DNA of 64,000 bases, taken from Colius striatus (lineage: Eukaryota; Chordata; Aves; Coliiformes; Coliidae). A program made the position numbers and the translations under genes. The notes under the pieces were generated by a model. The model made no database searches and was not told where the DNA came from. It saw only the letters and a program-made list of their open reading frames with translations. Shown piece by piece: positions 51,119 through 62,252 of the stretch; within the stretch, counting starts at the first letter, position 1, and every line of letters begins with the position of its first letter. The stretch lies in NCBI RefSeq assembly GCF_028858725.1, contig NC_084773.1:7182350-7246349 (forward strand), written 5' to 3'.

Positions 51119-51699
51119 CAGAGCACTCCTCTGCACCTCCCAGCTCCAAAGGCTGACCCTTGGCCGAGGGCAGAGTTGTGACCATTTCACACATGCTTTT
51201 TGCTTTGGAGTTTACACTTTGCTGAGTCTGATAATTACACATCTGATCCGGGCTGGGGGGAAATAGACACAAAACCACATCATCCCACTACGGCAATCAC
51301 AACAGCGCCAAGCTGTGCTCCTGGAATCACGATGCCCTCTTTGCAAGCCACTTACAGACCCAAAATGACTGTCTGGAGACACGTGGGAAGCGCTATACAG
51401 GGCTGAGCTAGAGCTGGCTTTTCAACATCTCAAAGGGTCAAGACACAGGGGGAAAAAGCCCCAAACCAATTCCCCCATTTCCCATTAGTTTCATCTGGCA
51501 GGAGACATCCCAGCCCCCAAACACCCACTCAGGAATGTCTCACGTCTAAAAGCACACACAGAAAGAAAAAAAGGGAGGCAGGGGAAACCATGTGTCTGGC
51601 CTTCCTTCCCTGTGGCCGAGTTCAAATGGCTTCAAACTCGGCTTTGAGAAGGCAGGCAGGAGCTCACAGCACCTTGTGCTGGCACGCAGCGCAGGCAGA

Positions 51700-54300
51700 G
51701 GGACCGATCCCAGGGAGACGCATCCCTTGTGCATCCCTCTCCCCGGCTCCCGCCCACGCCAGCCCCGGGTCGCGGCCAGGCTCCAGCTCCTGCTCATCCC
51801 CTGCTTGCCCTCCTTCCCTCCCTCCCTTCCCCTCTCCCTCCCGTCACCGCACACGTCATTCCTCCGAACAGCCCACGTCGCTGGCACGGGCGGGCCGGGA
51901 GGGCCCAGCTAGCGCACCCCAGGGCACGCGGCTCGGCGCCTTCACGCTCCCCTCCCGCACCTCTCGGCGTTACCTAGCTGATCAGAACCAGTGCGTGAAA
52001 AAGCCACATCAGCACCCTCCAGATAAACTTCCTGCGGACGAGCTGTCTTGTGGACCCTGGCGTGTAGCAAACAGCCCCGCGGTCCCTGAGCCACCCGCCC
52101 CGAGCATCTCCTCCAGCTCACCAGGCCTGAGACGGGGAAGGAACGAGACAGCGGAGGGGAGGCAGGCACCAGGCAATAAAACCACGGCTAAACCCGCTGT
52201 CTTTGACAGCCCGGGGTGCCCACAGCTTGCCCCGGGCACCCCGTTCCCTGGGGGCGGCTCCAGAGGCCAGCTGCCGCCCGGGGCGATCTGCAGCGCCCCG
52301 TGGAAATTCTATCTCCGGCCTCCGGGGCGGCTGGAGATAAGCAGAGAACTACTCCCCTGCTTATAAACAAGGGGCCAGATTCTGCCGCCGGCAGGCGATA
52401 CCTGAGCCGGCTGCGTGCGGCTGGGTGCGGGGCCGGCTGCGGGATGCGGCCGCCTGCCCAGGTTACGGGCAGCAGGACCCGCGGCTCGGTCCCGGCTTCT
52501 CCTTTTAGCTGGGGCCAGCGCGGATCCCGGTGGATCCCGGAGCGAGGCGAAGTGGGAAAATGGGATCCCTTCCTGGGGACGGTATCACAGCCACATGCAA
52601 AAGGGAAAAGACCAGCCCTTCCTGTCCCCCATCCCCGTCCCTGCTCCAGACAAAGGCAAACCTGGCCATTGCAGCACACGTGTGAAACACAAACCCCGCT
52701 GAGACCTTCGGCTGGCCAAGGCCCCCCACCCCCGGCCCCACGGGACCCCCGGGGAGCAGCACCACGCACAGTCCCGAGCGACGGGGATGCCCAAACCGAG
52801 ACCCGGGGTGAAAATCATGCGGGGAGCAACCGCCACTCTGGGGAGAGGAGGTACCTGCGTTTTCCCCCGCCGAACCGCCGGTGCCCCCCAGGCACGGGGC
52901 ATCCCAACCGACCACCCCAGCCCAACCCTGGGAAGCGACAGGTATTTATCGGGGCGAGCGGCTGTCCCCCCGCGCCGGGACCCGCGGCTGCAGGGGCTGC
53001 CATTGGCTCCCGCAGCACCCGGGCAGCATCGCTCTCCAGGGGCTCTCTCTGCCAGGGCCAACTTTACAAGGGAAGCAATTCTTTCTCTCGCTTTTTTTTT
53101 TCCCCAGCTGAAACAAAGACACGGGCTAGAGCGAGCAACAGCACGGAGGAGAAAACAGGCGGGGGGGGGAGACTGGAAAAAAAACCCACATAAACCCACG
53201 GATCGTGAAACAAGAGAGAGGGATAAAAAAGAAACCGGAGGCTGCAGAGGTAGACGTTGTAGATGGGAGGGTGAAAAATTGCGGAGGGAAGAGGCGGCAG
53301 CTGGGAGCTGAGCGGGGAGCTCGGCCATGTCACACACCGCAGCCCCGGGGAGCCAGCGGCCAGCCCGACAGCGCTGCGAGGCCAGCCGGGGGCTGCCGTG
53401 ACGCCGCGCCCGCACGGGGCTCGGTCCCTCGTGGGCCAGGGCTCTGCGGGGAGAACAGGGTGCAGCGGAGACGAGGGCTCAGCCCCCCAGCGCACGGCTG
53501 CTGCGTCCCAAGGGCTGTCCCCACTCGGGTGGGCTCTGGGCCGGGCCCCCCAGCGCGCTGGCCGGAGCAGTGACCGCAGCGGCCGCGGCGGGACCGGGCG
53601 AGCGGCCGCGGGGTCCCACCGGGCTCTCCGCGGATCCACCTGCCCGAGGGCAGCCGGCGCCCCGAGCCCACGCCCACCGCAGCCCCCCGGCAGCCTACGG
53701 CCCCGCTTTCCGTGGGGCAGTCCCCCGCTACCCCGGGAGGCCCCCGGGGCCACCAACCCTCCATCCCGGGAGCCTGCTCTCCCCGGCCGGCCAGGCAACC
53801 GCCCTCCTGCCCGCTGGCTCCCGGCACCTCCGGTGGCAGGATGCGTGCCCGGCTCCAGCCCAGCGCCGGCCGCAGCCGCGGGCCGGCGGAAGAGTGGGAA
53901 GACCCCCGCCCCGGGCTTCTCCGCTCCTCGTGCCCGGGGATGCTCCCGCCGGGGCCGGTACCGGCCGGGAGGGATCCGGCCCCGCTCCTCGCCCCGCTTC
54001 CAGGGAGCCGAGCGGAACGGACCCGAGCCGGGCGCCCCTCGCCCCGCTGCCGCTGCCGCCCCGCGGCCGCTGCTGCCCCGCGGCCGATCCCCAGCGCCGC
54101 TGCCGCTGCCGCGCTCGGTCCTACCTGCGCGCCGCCGCCGCCGTCCCCGTCTGCAGCCGCCGCCGAGTCGCGCGGCCGTGGGGGCGGGCAGCGGGGAAGG
54201 GGGGGGGCGAGGGCCCCCTCCCCGCCCCCGGCCTCCCTCCGGCCCCGCCGGCCCGCCCTGCCCAGCCCCGGCCCCCAGCCCCCTCCGCAGCCTAGCCCGG
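51700..54300. promoter_or_regulatory. Large CpG island upstream of mir-135a
   Basis: This GC-rich region becomes densest between about 53.3 and 54.3 kb, with GCC/CCG trinucleotide runs. Long overlapping open frames occur on both strands here, but they lack any recognisable domain and are typical of CpG islands. The island lies about 9 kb upstream of the mir-135a hairpin in the direction of its transcription, so it is the best promoter candidate for that primary transcript. Confidence 0.6.
54125..54250 (-). ncRNA. Candidate first exon of the mir-135a primary transcript
   Basis: On the minus strand the CpG island contains GCGCGCAG|GTAGGACC, a good 5' splice site with its GT at 54124-54123. The upstream GC-rich sequence (about 54250-54126) could be a noncoding first exon. 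The 5' limit is a guess, and no matching acceptor near mir-135a has been established. The call rests on one splice motif, the CpG island and orientation. Confidence 0.3.
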
Positions 54301-54375
54301 CGTCCTCGCCCCCTCCGCCCGGCCCTGCGGCCCCCCCCGACACCCCCAGCCCCGGGGCCGCGCTGGGCCCGGGGA

Positions 54376-54612
54376 GGGCACAGGGGGAGCACAGCCCAGA
54401 ATGGGGGGCTCGGTCCAAAAGGAGGGGCAGAGTCCAGGATGGGGGTCACAGGCCAGGATGGGGAGAACAGCCTGACAAGGGGCCACAGCCCAGGATGGGG
54501 AGCAAAGCAGCAGCCCAGTCCAGGATGGGGAACATACTCCAGGATGCAGGTTGAAGTGAGAGCACAGCCTGCAGTGGGGGGAGCACAGCCTGGGACGGGG
54601 ATGCCCACCCTG
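54376..54612 (+). repeat. Degenerate minisatellite
   Basis: About eight to ten imperfect copies of a unit near GAGCACAGCCCAGGATGGGG (20-27 bp) follow one another. Examples are GTCCAGGATGGGGGTCAC, GGCCAGGATGGGGAGAAC and AGCCCAGGATGGGGAGC. It borders the CpG island at 51.7-54.3 kb. Confidence 0.85.
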
Positions 54613-55510
54613 GGAGAAAGACCAAAATCATCTCAGCCAGGATGGAGCAGCATCACCACTGTGGCAGATCCAGGGAAGGGGCTGTGACTGTCCTCAGACC
54701 TATGGCAATTGGGTGCTGCAGGTGTATCCCACACTGATGCCATGGCCTTGGGCACCAGGGCATACACAGGAGCCCAAAACCACGCACATATGGGCATCCC
54801 TCCGTGTCCTCAAACTGGATACTTCCACCTCTGCTGCCAACCACCTAGGTGACACCAACTCCAAAGGGCCATTGGGACTGGCCTCCTTTGGTGCCTCTCA
54901 ACCAATTTGCCTCCACCTTCATCTCCGAGGGCTGGGGCCAAACTGATGGAAAATTGAAAGTGCAGATGGCACTCAGGCTCAGGGACCTGGAGCACTCCAG
55001 AGCACTTCCCTCCATGCCAGCCTGGAGCACTCCCCTTCATGCCAGGCAGAGAAGAGGTAGTGAAAGGGGGATGTTGGGCTGCAAGACATGGCCTCTGGCT
55101 TCCCTTTCACCTGTATAAGGGCAACAACTTCATCCCAAAACCATGAGGGAAGGTCGCCCTCAGGGCTGGGGCACAACTAAAGGATGCAGGTAGTTTGGAC
55201 TGATGTGCCTCAAAAGACCCCTTTGCCTTTAAGGGTGTCCTGCCCGCTCCCGGTCCCATGGCACTGAGGGCTGGAGTGTGGCCTGGCTGCTGGGCCCTGA
55301 GGCACGATTGCAGAGGTGGCCCAGGGCTGTCCCTGGAGAGGAATGGGGAGCACATGGAACCTTCATCCCACCAGTGCCAACCCGTGGGACAGCTTCAGAC
55401 TTCACCTTCACACCCCAGGTTCACCTGAGCTCCCTTGCTCCTCCTGTCTACAGCCCTTGGGAGCAACCCATGCCATTCCTCTAGCACTAATAAATCCATT
55501 AATTAATTAA
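54613..55510. other. Intergenic, nothing recognised
   Basis: No coding exon, RNA gene or clear repeat was found. The segment ends in an ATTAATTAATTAATAG run near 55498-55512. Confidence 0.4.
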
Positions 55511-55514
55511 TAGA

Positions 55515-55595
55515 TTGGAGAGAGGGCTCAGAGATGCCACTTTGTAAGTGAGCTGGCAGCACCTGGGTTCAGATCCCGGCGATGAGCCAGCTCAA
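55515..55595 (+). repeat. tRNA-like A/B-box pair, possible old SINE
   Basis: An A-box-like GGGCTCAGAGATG at about 55526 is followed some 40 bases later by GGTTCAGATCC (55566-55576), which is close to the pol III B-box consensus GGTTCRANTCC. The intervening sequence does not fold as a tRNA by eye. A MIR-like or other tRNA-derived SINE remnant is the likely explanation. Confidence 0.3.
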
Positions 55596-55998
55596 GGAGG
55601 CAGAAGTCATTTTAATGCTGGGGTGGCTCTTTAATACAGGCAAATCCTTCCTGAGTTGCTTCTGAGCACAGGCCTGCAAAGAAAAATAACCCACCGTGGT
55701 AGATGAGCTGGGTTTCCCTGGAGAAAAGCCCAAAAGGGGAGCTGAGGAGCCACAGAGAGCTGCCTTCCAGGACAAAGGGCCAGGCAGCGGCTGGGAGCTG
55801 CCAGCAGCACGGACACCATGCCAGAGGGGATTTTTCAGGCTGATGCAGCAACAAAGGCAGTTAAATCTAGCCAGGTAAGAGGCTTTGGAGGTTAGCTGGC
55901 TCTTCCCACAGCACGGGCTTTTTGTTTGTTTGTTTCCTTTTTTTCCCCCCTTTCTTGTTTCTTTCTCTTTCTGGTCCCCCCCCCTCCCCTTTTTCTAG

Positions 55999-56061
55999 GG
56001 GGAATTATTTTTGGTAGTCTGTGTGTTGCTGCTGGTGGAGCGCTGGAGCAGAAGTAAGCAG
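55999..56061 (+). other. Splice-signal-flanked 63-nt candidate exon
   Basis: An 80-base pyrimidine tract ends in TTTTTCTAG at 55998. After 63 bases comes a perfect donor, AAGCAG|GTAAGT (GT at 56062-56063). One reading frame is open throughout and would encode a hydrophobic then basic peptide (GELFLVVCVLLLVERWSRSK plus Q). A second good donor, CCAG|GTAAGA, lies at 55874, only 124 bases upstream of this exon. Neither neighbouring exon belongs to a gene I recognise, and joining them in the upstream ATG frame meets a stop quickly. A noncoding transcript is more likely than a protein. Confidence 0.3.
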
Positions 56062-57194
56062 GTAAGTGGTGCTTTCATCCCCAGCCCGGCTTCCCACCGC
56101 GGCCGGGGCTCCAGTGAGGGGCTGCCAGCCTCAAAGGGGAGAGGCCCAGGCAGCTGGAGCAGCACTAAGCTCGCAGCAGCTGGGGATTGCTTAGTTCTGG
56201 GGTGGTTGTTTTTTGACTGAAGTGATGGCAGCAGAAAGCTACCTGGAGATATGGAGCTTTCACACCAAATGCCCGCTGCACCGGAGCCGCAGGGCAGCAC
56301 TGGGTGGTTCAGGACAGCAGAGAGGTGACCCTGTGGTGTAAGCGGGGCCTGGATGCTGCTTGGAGTGGGCTCAGCACTCCTCCTGGTAGATGTGAGGGCT
56401 GCTGGGAGTGGGAAAGCCTCCCATGACACCCACATCCATTGCCCTCCATGGAGCCTGGCACCCTTGTGTGGGAAGAGGTGGGTGCTGCGGTCCTAGGCAG
56501 CAAGAAGCTCCGGATGGCAATTCTGCAGGGAGCCCAAGCGGTTCTGGCATCTCTGTGGGATGTTTTGGAGATGGATCAGGACAGAACCCAGACCTTGCAG
56601 GCTGTTGGAGGCCAGGAGGGTGTTTCTGAAGGAATCTGTGACCCTGGAGACTCCATGCCAGCCCTGGGCCTCCCTGGGGAAACGCCCTGAAGCTGCCTTC
56701 CCGTGTTCAGCTGGGAGGAGGATGTGCCAGTGGCCCACAACTCAGCACCAGGTGGGATGTGGGGTGAACACAGCTCAGCAAGCTGTGCTGCCATGCAGGG
56801 ATGCACAGCTCCTCCTGTGACAGCAGGGTGGCCACAACTCATCTCCCTGTTGGAGCTCATCAGCTTGTCCCTCTTCCAGTGAAAGCTCCTCAGGCATCAC
56901 CCCACCAAGCCCAGAAGACTGCGCTGGCCCAGCCACTGCAACGGTGCTGTGGCACAGCCTCCATCCCAGCCCACGTGCTGTGCCGTGCCAGAGCCACGGC
57001 CAGTGTCATGCCAGTGGCTTCCTGCAGCCACCTGCCCGCACCCTGCACCAGGAACGGGTGTGATGGGAGCCCCACACCACACTGAGCTGCCCAGGGACAT
57101 CATGACCTGCCTCAGCATGGGCCAGAGGCGATGGAGGATCCCTCTTCCTCCTCATCCTCCTCCTCTTCCCCCGCCCAGCTGGCACCCGCCACCG

Positions 57195-57420
57195 CGACGA
57201 GATGAACCCAATCGCACCGTTATTTGTTTCATATTTATGAAGGGCTTGAGCAGCAGCTCTCCCAGCAAGCCCCTGCCATCAATCAAAGCGCTCAGAGTCC
57301 CCCCTCGCGCCCGCCTTTCCGCCAAGAGAGGAAACAAAATTGGGCTAATTTATTATTCATTCGTTCATTAAGTCCGTATTAACCCGATACATTATAAAGG
57401 AAAACAGGACTGCGCCTTTC
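57195..57420. promoter_or_regulatory. Low-repeat AT-rich block beside a CpG island, possible conserved element
   Basis: The block contains TTATTTGTTTCATATTTATG, CCATCAATCAAAGCGCTC, GGGCTAATTTATTATTCATT and CATTATAAAGG. These forkhead-, HOX/PBX- and homeodomain-like cores abut a CpG island. Their conservation is inferred from composition only. Confidence 0.35.
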
Positions 57421-58030
57421 GATCGGCGAACTCTCCGCTCACGAATGCCCACGAGGCTCGCCCCACGCCGGCACCTCTCCCGCGCGGGTGCGGCGGCGCT
57501 GCCGGGGCCGGCTGCGGGCGCTCCGGGCTGCGGCGCTGCCCGCGGCTCCGTCCGCTCGCGTGGCACGGCGCCGGGCGGCGGCTGAGCCATCCCCGCGGCT
57601 GCGGCGGGGCCCGCTCCGGGGGCGCTCCCCTCCCGCCCGCCCGCCTGGGGCTGAGCAGGGAGCCGAGCAGGTGTTGTTTCCGCGGCGTGAACACGCGGCA
57701 TATGTCCGCGGCTCCCCGGCACGCAGCAGCGGGCGGCGGCTGCCCGCGGCTCCCCGCGGATGCCGGCAGGCGGAGCGGCGCCCCGAGCGCCAGCGACGCC
57801 CCGCGGGACCGGAGCGGGGCTGCGCCGTCCCCCGCCTCCCCGCGGCACCACGGAGGCCGGGCCGGGGCGGGAGCGGGGCTGGCGCCGGGTCCCGAGCTCG
57901 CCGCCGCGCCCGGCCGAGCGAGCCGGCGGCATCCCGGGCGGCGGCAGAGCGCGGGCAGAGCCGGGCCGAGCCCCGCGGGGTGTGGGGGCTCCGCGGCAGC
58001 AGCAGGCGCAGGGCTGAGGGATGCTCCCCG
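57420..58030. promoter_or_regulatory. CpG island
   Basis: This is a dense run of CpG with GCC/GCG-rich sequence. Open frames of 200-plus codons occur on both strands, overlap each other and show no domain, so none is called as a gene. No strong splice donor fixes a transcription direction. A possible link to the TATA motif at 58427 is discussed under findings. Confidence 0.6.
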
Positions 58031-58059
58031 TGCACCCGTGCGGGCCGGCCGGACCCAAA

Positions 58060-58300
58060 AATAGGTTGGTTTAAAAAATGCATCACTTTGAAGTTATGTA
58101 AATGAAAGGCAGCAGCAAACAGAGCGCACTGGCAAAAGGTTTCCTATTTTATTTCTTTCTCTTTTTTCCTCCTCCTCCTCGCCAGCTTCCTCCGGTTAAA
58201 ATTGGGTTGCAATTCATTAATAAAGGAACAGTTGTACTGAATAAGCTCCCGTGCTTAAATCAGGACAGAGAAGCGTAATTAACCCAGCTCCAGCCTGATG
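58060..58300. promoter_or_regulatory. Low-repeat AT-rich block, possible conserved element
   Basis: The block contains AAAAAATGCATCACTTTGAA, GTTATGTAAATGAAAGG, CAATTCATTAATAAAGGAAC and GCGTAATTAACCC, with octamer-, POU- and homeodomain-like cores. It is flanked by the CpG island on one side and a TATA-like motif on the other. Function is inferred from composition. Confidence 0.35.
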
Positions 58301-58426
58301 TGATGGAAGAGGAAAACGCTCTTCTGTTTTGGGCCCTTCTCTTACAATCCCGCCGCGTTCTCCCGGCCCCTTGGGAACCCATTTTAGTTAAAAATGAAGC
58401 TCGCAGCCCGGCGGAGCAGGTTCGTG

Positions 58427-58440
58427 TATATATATAAAAG
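58427..58440 (+). promoter_or_regulatory. Consensus TATA-box-like motif
   Basis: TATATATATAAAAG at 58427-58440 satisfies the TATAWAWR consensus and lies 400 bp beyond a CpG island. No downstream coding frame or first-exon donor is clear, so a promoter is only possible. Confidence 0.25.
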
Positions 58441-59340
58441 CTGTCACGATGATATTTTATTCATACCACTCTTCCCCTTCCCTTTGCTTGGAAAATCCAG
58501 GAGCAGGCAGCTTGGAGAGAGAGAGAGCAAGGATCCCCTTTTAAAAATAAATTACAGATGCGAGTCACATTAGCTGGAGCCCCACGAGGCGGCGGCTTCC
58601 CGAGCTCTGGGGCTGGCACCCGTGGCTCGGCCAGCCCAGGCTGGGCACGGCGGCTTCCCACCCCCAATGCCATCCCTCAGGGACTGGGAGGGGACAGGCA
58701 GGGTGGCTTCAGCTCCGGGGTTACACTGCTGATTTATGTGAGCTGAGGATGGGGCCTCGCTTCTCCAACTGGATCTAGCACCTAAATTACAGCCTAATCC
58801 CAGCTGGGGTCACGAGCAGCTCCCACCAGCAGGTCCCACGGGCTGGATTCAGGTGCTGAGCCCAGCTCAAGGGAAGAGGGCTCCTTCTCCAGTTATTTTG
58901 GGGGCTGCATTTGCCACCTTGCCCTGTGGTGGCTTGTCTGGGCAGGCTAGACACCGTCTGGCCCCCGCTGAGCTGGCACCCGCGCTGCATGTTGATGTGA
59001 CGTCCCTGGAGCTCTGCCTCCCCTCTTGCTCACCTGCTGGAAGGATAGCTGGCTGGTTGCCTGGGAAGGCAAGCTGTATTTTGGATGGCCTTGAGGTAAG
59101 GAAAAGCTGCTTGAAATGAGGGGGTTGGATTTGCTGTGTGAGGCAGAGGGGTCCTGAAAAGGCAGAGCCAGACAACGTGGTCCGTTGAGACAGGGAGTGC
59201 TGCAGGAGGGTCCCAGCATGCTGCGAGAGACAGGAGCTGCTGCTATCCCCGTGGGACCAGCCACGGCCCCATCAGCATCTCCTCTGTCCCTGCTGGAGCC
59301 ACGCTCGTCCCTGTGTCACCCAGGGTGAGCTGAGGTGAGT
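58441..59340. other. Intergenic, only weak splice-like sites seen
   Basis: GAG|GTAAGG at 59095 and GAG|GTGAGT near 59335 resemble plus-strand donors, but no reading frame or domain supports an exon. A short GAGAGAGAGAGA run lies near 58516. Confidence 0.35.
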
Positions 59341-59512
59341 GTCTGGAGGGATGGGGCCGGCCAGCAGCAGTGGGGACATGTGGGACCAGCCCTGAGACAG
59401 GGACATGCAGAAGCACCTCTGCTTGGGGACATGCAAAAGCAGCCTGTGACAGGGATGTGCAGGGGCACCTGTGTGACAGGGAGTGTGGGAGCACCCCTGT
59501 GACAGCCACATG
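59341..59512 (+). repeat. Degenerate tandem repeat, about 40-bp unit
   Basis: Imperfect units built around 'TGTGACAGGGACATGCAGGG' plus 'GCACCTCTG' recur about four times (for example GAGACAGGGACATGCAGAAG, TGTGACAGGGATGTGCAGGG, TGTGACAGGGAGTGTGGGAG). Confidence 0.75.
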
Positions 59513-62234
59513 AGGCAATGTCTCTTTGCCATGAGGCAGCACCCCTTTGCTGCAGGGCTGCCCGGATTCCTGGCCTGCCTGAGAGCTCAGCCCTGAGCAT
59601 GGAGAAGGAGCAGGGATGGCACTGCCCCATGGCACCGCTGCCCCCGCTCTCAGCAGCAACCACCCTGGGCACCTCTTCCATGTGTCTTCTGCTTCACTCC
59701 CAGTGTCCTGTGCCTGTATCCCCTCGTGGTAGTTTGATTATCCAGGTTGATTCCCAGTGCACGGGGCACGCTGGACCCTGCCAGGCCGTGAATCCATCAC
59801 ACGCACAGCTTGGCACCACTGGGTACTGGAGCACTGCTGGGCTCACTCTCCCCTGCCATGCACCAAACAAGGCTGCAAAGCCTTGGCAGGACAAGCTGGG
59901 ACCCTGGGGCTGGAGGAGGCATGGGGCAATGGTGGCCAGCCCTTTCGCAGCACAGATGCTTCTGGTGAGGAGGGAGGAAAAAAAAAGAGAACTCAGTGTT
60001 TGTTTCTTTTGGAGAAGATTGCTCTCTGCACACTCCTTGTATTTAGTTATTATTAAAGGGCTGTTTTGCTGTCACCGAAAGCCTGCAATTACAGGCTCTC
60101 TCGTATTTTTCTGGCTGTCACCACTATTCCCCATACATGCACTGCCCACAGTTGGAGCATTTCTGCATTTCGATGTAAAAAAGTCTTTTGGAGATTTGGG
60201 CTGAAGCTTTTCACATGAGCATGGCTGCTTTCAAACTCCTCCAGTCGCTTTCCAAATCAAACCCCAAGCTTCTGAGGGCTCAGACCGGAGCAGGAAGCAG
60301 CTGTGCACTAGCAGGGGCTCGTTGTCAAATTCCCTCTCGACCCATGTACCTACAGGCAAAAAACTCACAGGAATCCCACTTAGGCCAATGCTGGGGCTGG
60401 GAAGCCAAAGCTGCCTCATCCCCTGCTCCTGAGTGCTGCCAGGGAAAAGAAAAATACGGTATATTCATTGAACATCCTTACAAATCAATCCCTGGTCAAA
60501 TCAAGCTGATGGCTGGAAAAGTGCTTTGTGCCCTGCACCTGGCACCACGGCAGCCCCACGTTGTGCCTGCCGTGCCCTGCATCCCTTCCCTGGCCCCGTG
60601 CGGTGTGGGACATCCCCAGCCGGAGCCAGCATCCAGGGATGCGGCAGATGGGGCGGATTTAGGGCTCTGATGGATTTCAAATCCTCGATGTGCCTGGAGG
60701 ATTTCCCCTAAAGTTCACGAGGACGTGGGTCCTCTCTCCAAACCCTTCCTCCTCGGCTGTGTCACCGCTGATCCAACGTGGCTAATTTTAAACGAAGCTG
60801 CCCTCCCTTGACACGCATCTCCCCGTGGCATTGAAATTAAATGTAGGCTGTAATTTGGCATTTGAGAAGCGAAAGGGATGGTGGCCCTAAGGGAAAAGAT
60901 AACAGCTTGGCTGTTTGTGTTAAATAGCTGTCTGCGAGCTTCAAACTGCAGCCGGAGATTCAGCTCGCCGGCGGGCAGGCTGCCAGCCGCCGGCCTGCTT
61001 TTTGGCTACAGCTCCTCTGCAGCAGGAAGCTCAGCGGGGGGGATCTCAGCCCTGACCACCCTTCCCGCATCTCCTAGGGCATCTGCTTTTTCCCCACCCT
61101 CCACAGCTTCTGCTCAAACTGTCTCACAGGCTCCTTGCTCTGGCGATGGGGGGATGGTCCAGAGGATGCAGCCCCAGGGGCGAGCACCAGGGATGGATGC
61201 TCAGCTCTGGGGAAGGAGGAATGAGAGCCTCTGGGGCACTCGGGAGCCTGGCATGGTGCAGCACAGCTTGGCAGGGACATCCCCATGTCAGGCTGCACCT
61301 TGCACCTGCATGGTGGGGGACGTTCCCACTGCCCCTGTCGCACGCTGAACAGTGGGTGCCGCAGGGTGGGAGCACGAGTGGCACTGGCCCTTGTGCCACG
61401 GCTAGAGACGGCACCAGGCAAAGGTAAAGGCTGATGCTGTATGGAGCAGGGAGGAGCTCACACCAACCCAGGAGAGCTTGAAACCTGCTTGCAATGAGAA
61501 GTGTCACCTCAGCTGCCACCAAACACCCCACCAGCGTGGGCTTGCAGCCGGCAGCACTGGGATCTGGCCTCAGTCACAGAGTCCTTCCTTGAGAGCAGCC
61601 CCAGCCCCTGGCACTCCTTGCAGAGAAAAGCTGCTGCCTGGCACCTGAGGACTTGAGATAAAGCTTCACTTTGCTCAGATCAGATGTTTCTCTTGGCCCA
61701 AAATGAAAATTAATTCTCATTTCAAGGCCTCTCTTTTACAGACTGTAATGAATGTTGTCAATAAAGGGAGACACTGAGATAGTCATTTCCAGCAGCAGAA
61801 CATGCCTGTTTGGAGGGCAGTTTGTTTTAAACCACAGACATTTGCCAGGCTGGTGGGAATTTGCCTGTGCTCCTTTTGCACAAGGTTTCCCTCTGGCTGA
61901 GGAGTTCCTGCCCCCTAAAAACCACCTTTGCAGGGGCTGGCAGTGGATGGGGAAGAGGCCAACATCCCCACAGCCCACTGCAGCCCAGGGATGGGGCTCT
62001 GCCACGGGGTGGGCTACCTGCTGCACCCCTCAGCCCCTCCGCTCCAGCCCACCCACCTCCCCTCTTCTGCCCTCCTCCTCCTGCCAGCACCCAGTTGCCA
62101 TTTCCCAGGGGCGGCTCGTCCCTCCCAGCCCTTTGTACCGTTCGCCTCCATCCTCCCCTTTGTTTAGCATTTTAATGATTTTAATTACCTTGTTTGCCAG
62201 CTTATCGCGCCGTTCAACCCCATCTGCGTGGTGC
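59513..62234. other. Intergenic, no gene recognised
   Basis: No coding exon was recognised. A low-repeat AT-rich patch at about 60830-60960 (GAAATTAAATGTAGGCTGTA, GTTAAATAGCTGTC) could be a conserved element. An 8-bp perfect inverted repeat with a 12-base spacer lies at 60967-60994. Confidence 0.35.
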
Positions 62235-62252
62235 AGACACACACACACACAC
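62235..62252 (+). repeat. (AC)n microsatellite
   Basis: About nine AC dinucleotides in a row follow GTGGTGCAG. It is short and probably weakly polymorphic. Confidence 0.9.

Noticed and set aside
53064-54687. Very long open frames (up to 514 codons) on both strands of the CpG island
   Set aside because: They overlap each other on opposite strands, consist of low-complexity Gly/Arg/Pro/Ala, show no domain, and arise because CpG-rich DNA has few stops.
57357-58105. Open frames of 200-230 codons on both strands
   Set aside because: Same CpG-island artefact; no recognisable motif or splice structure.
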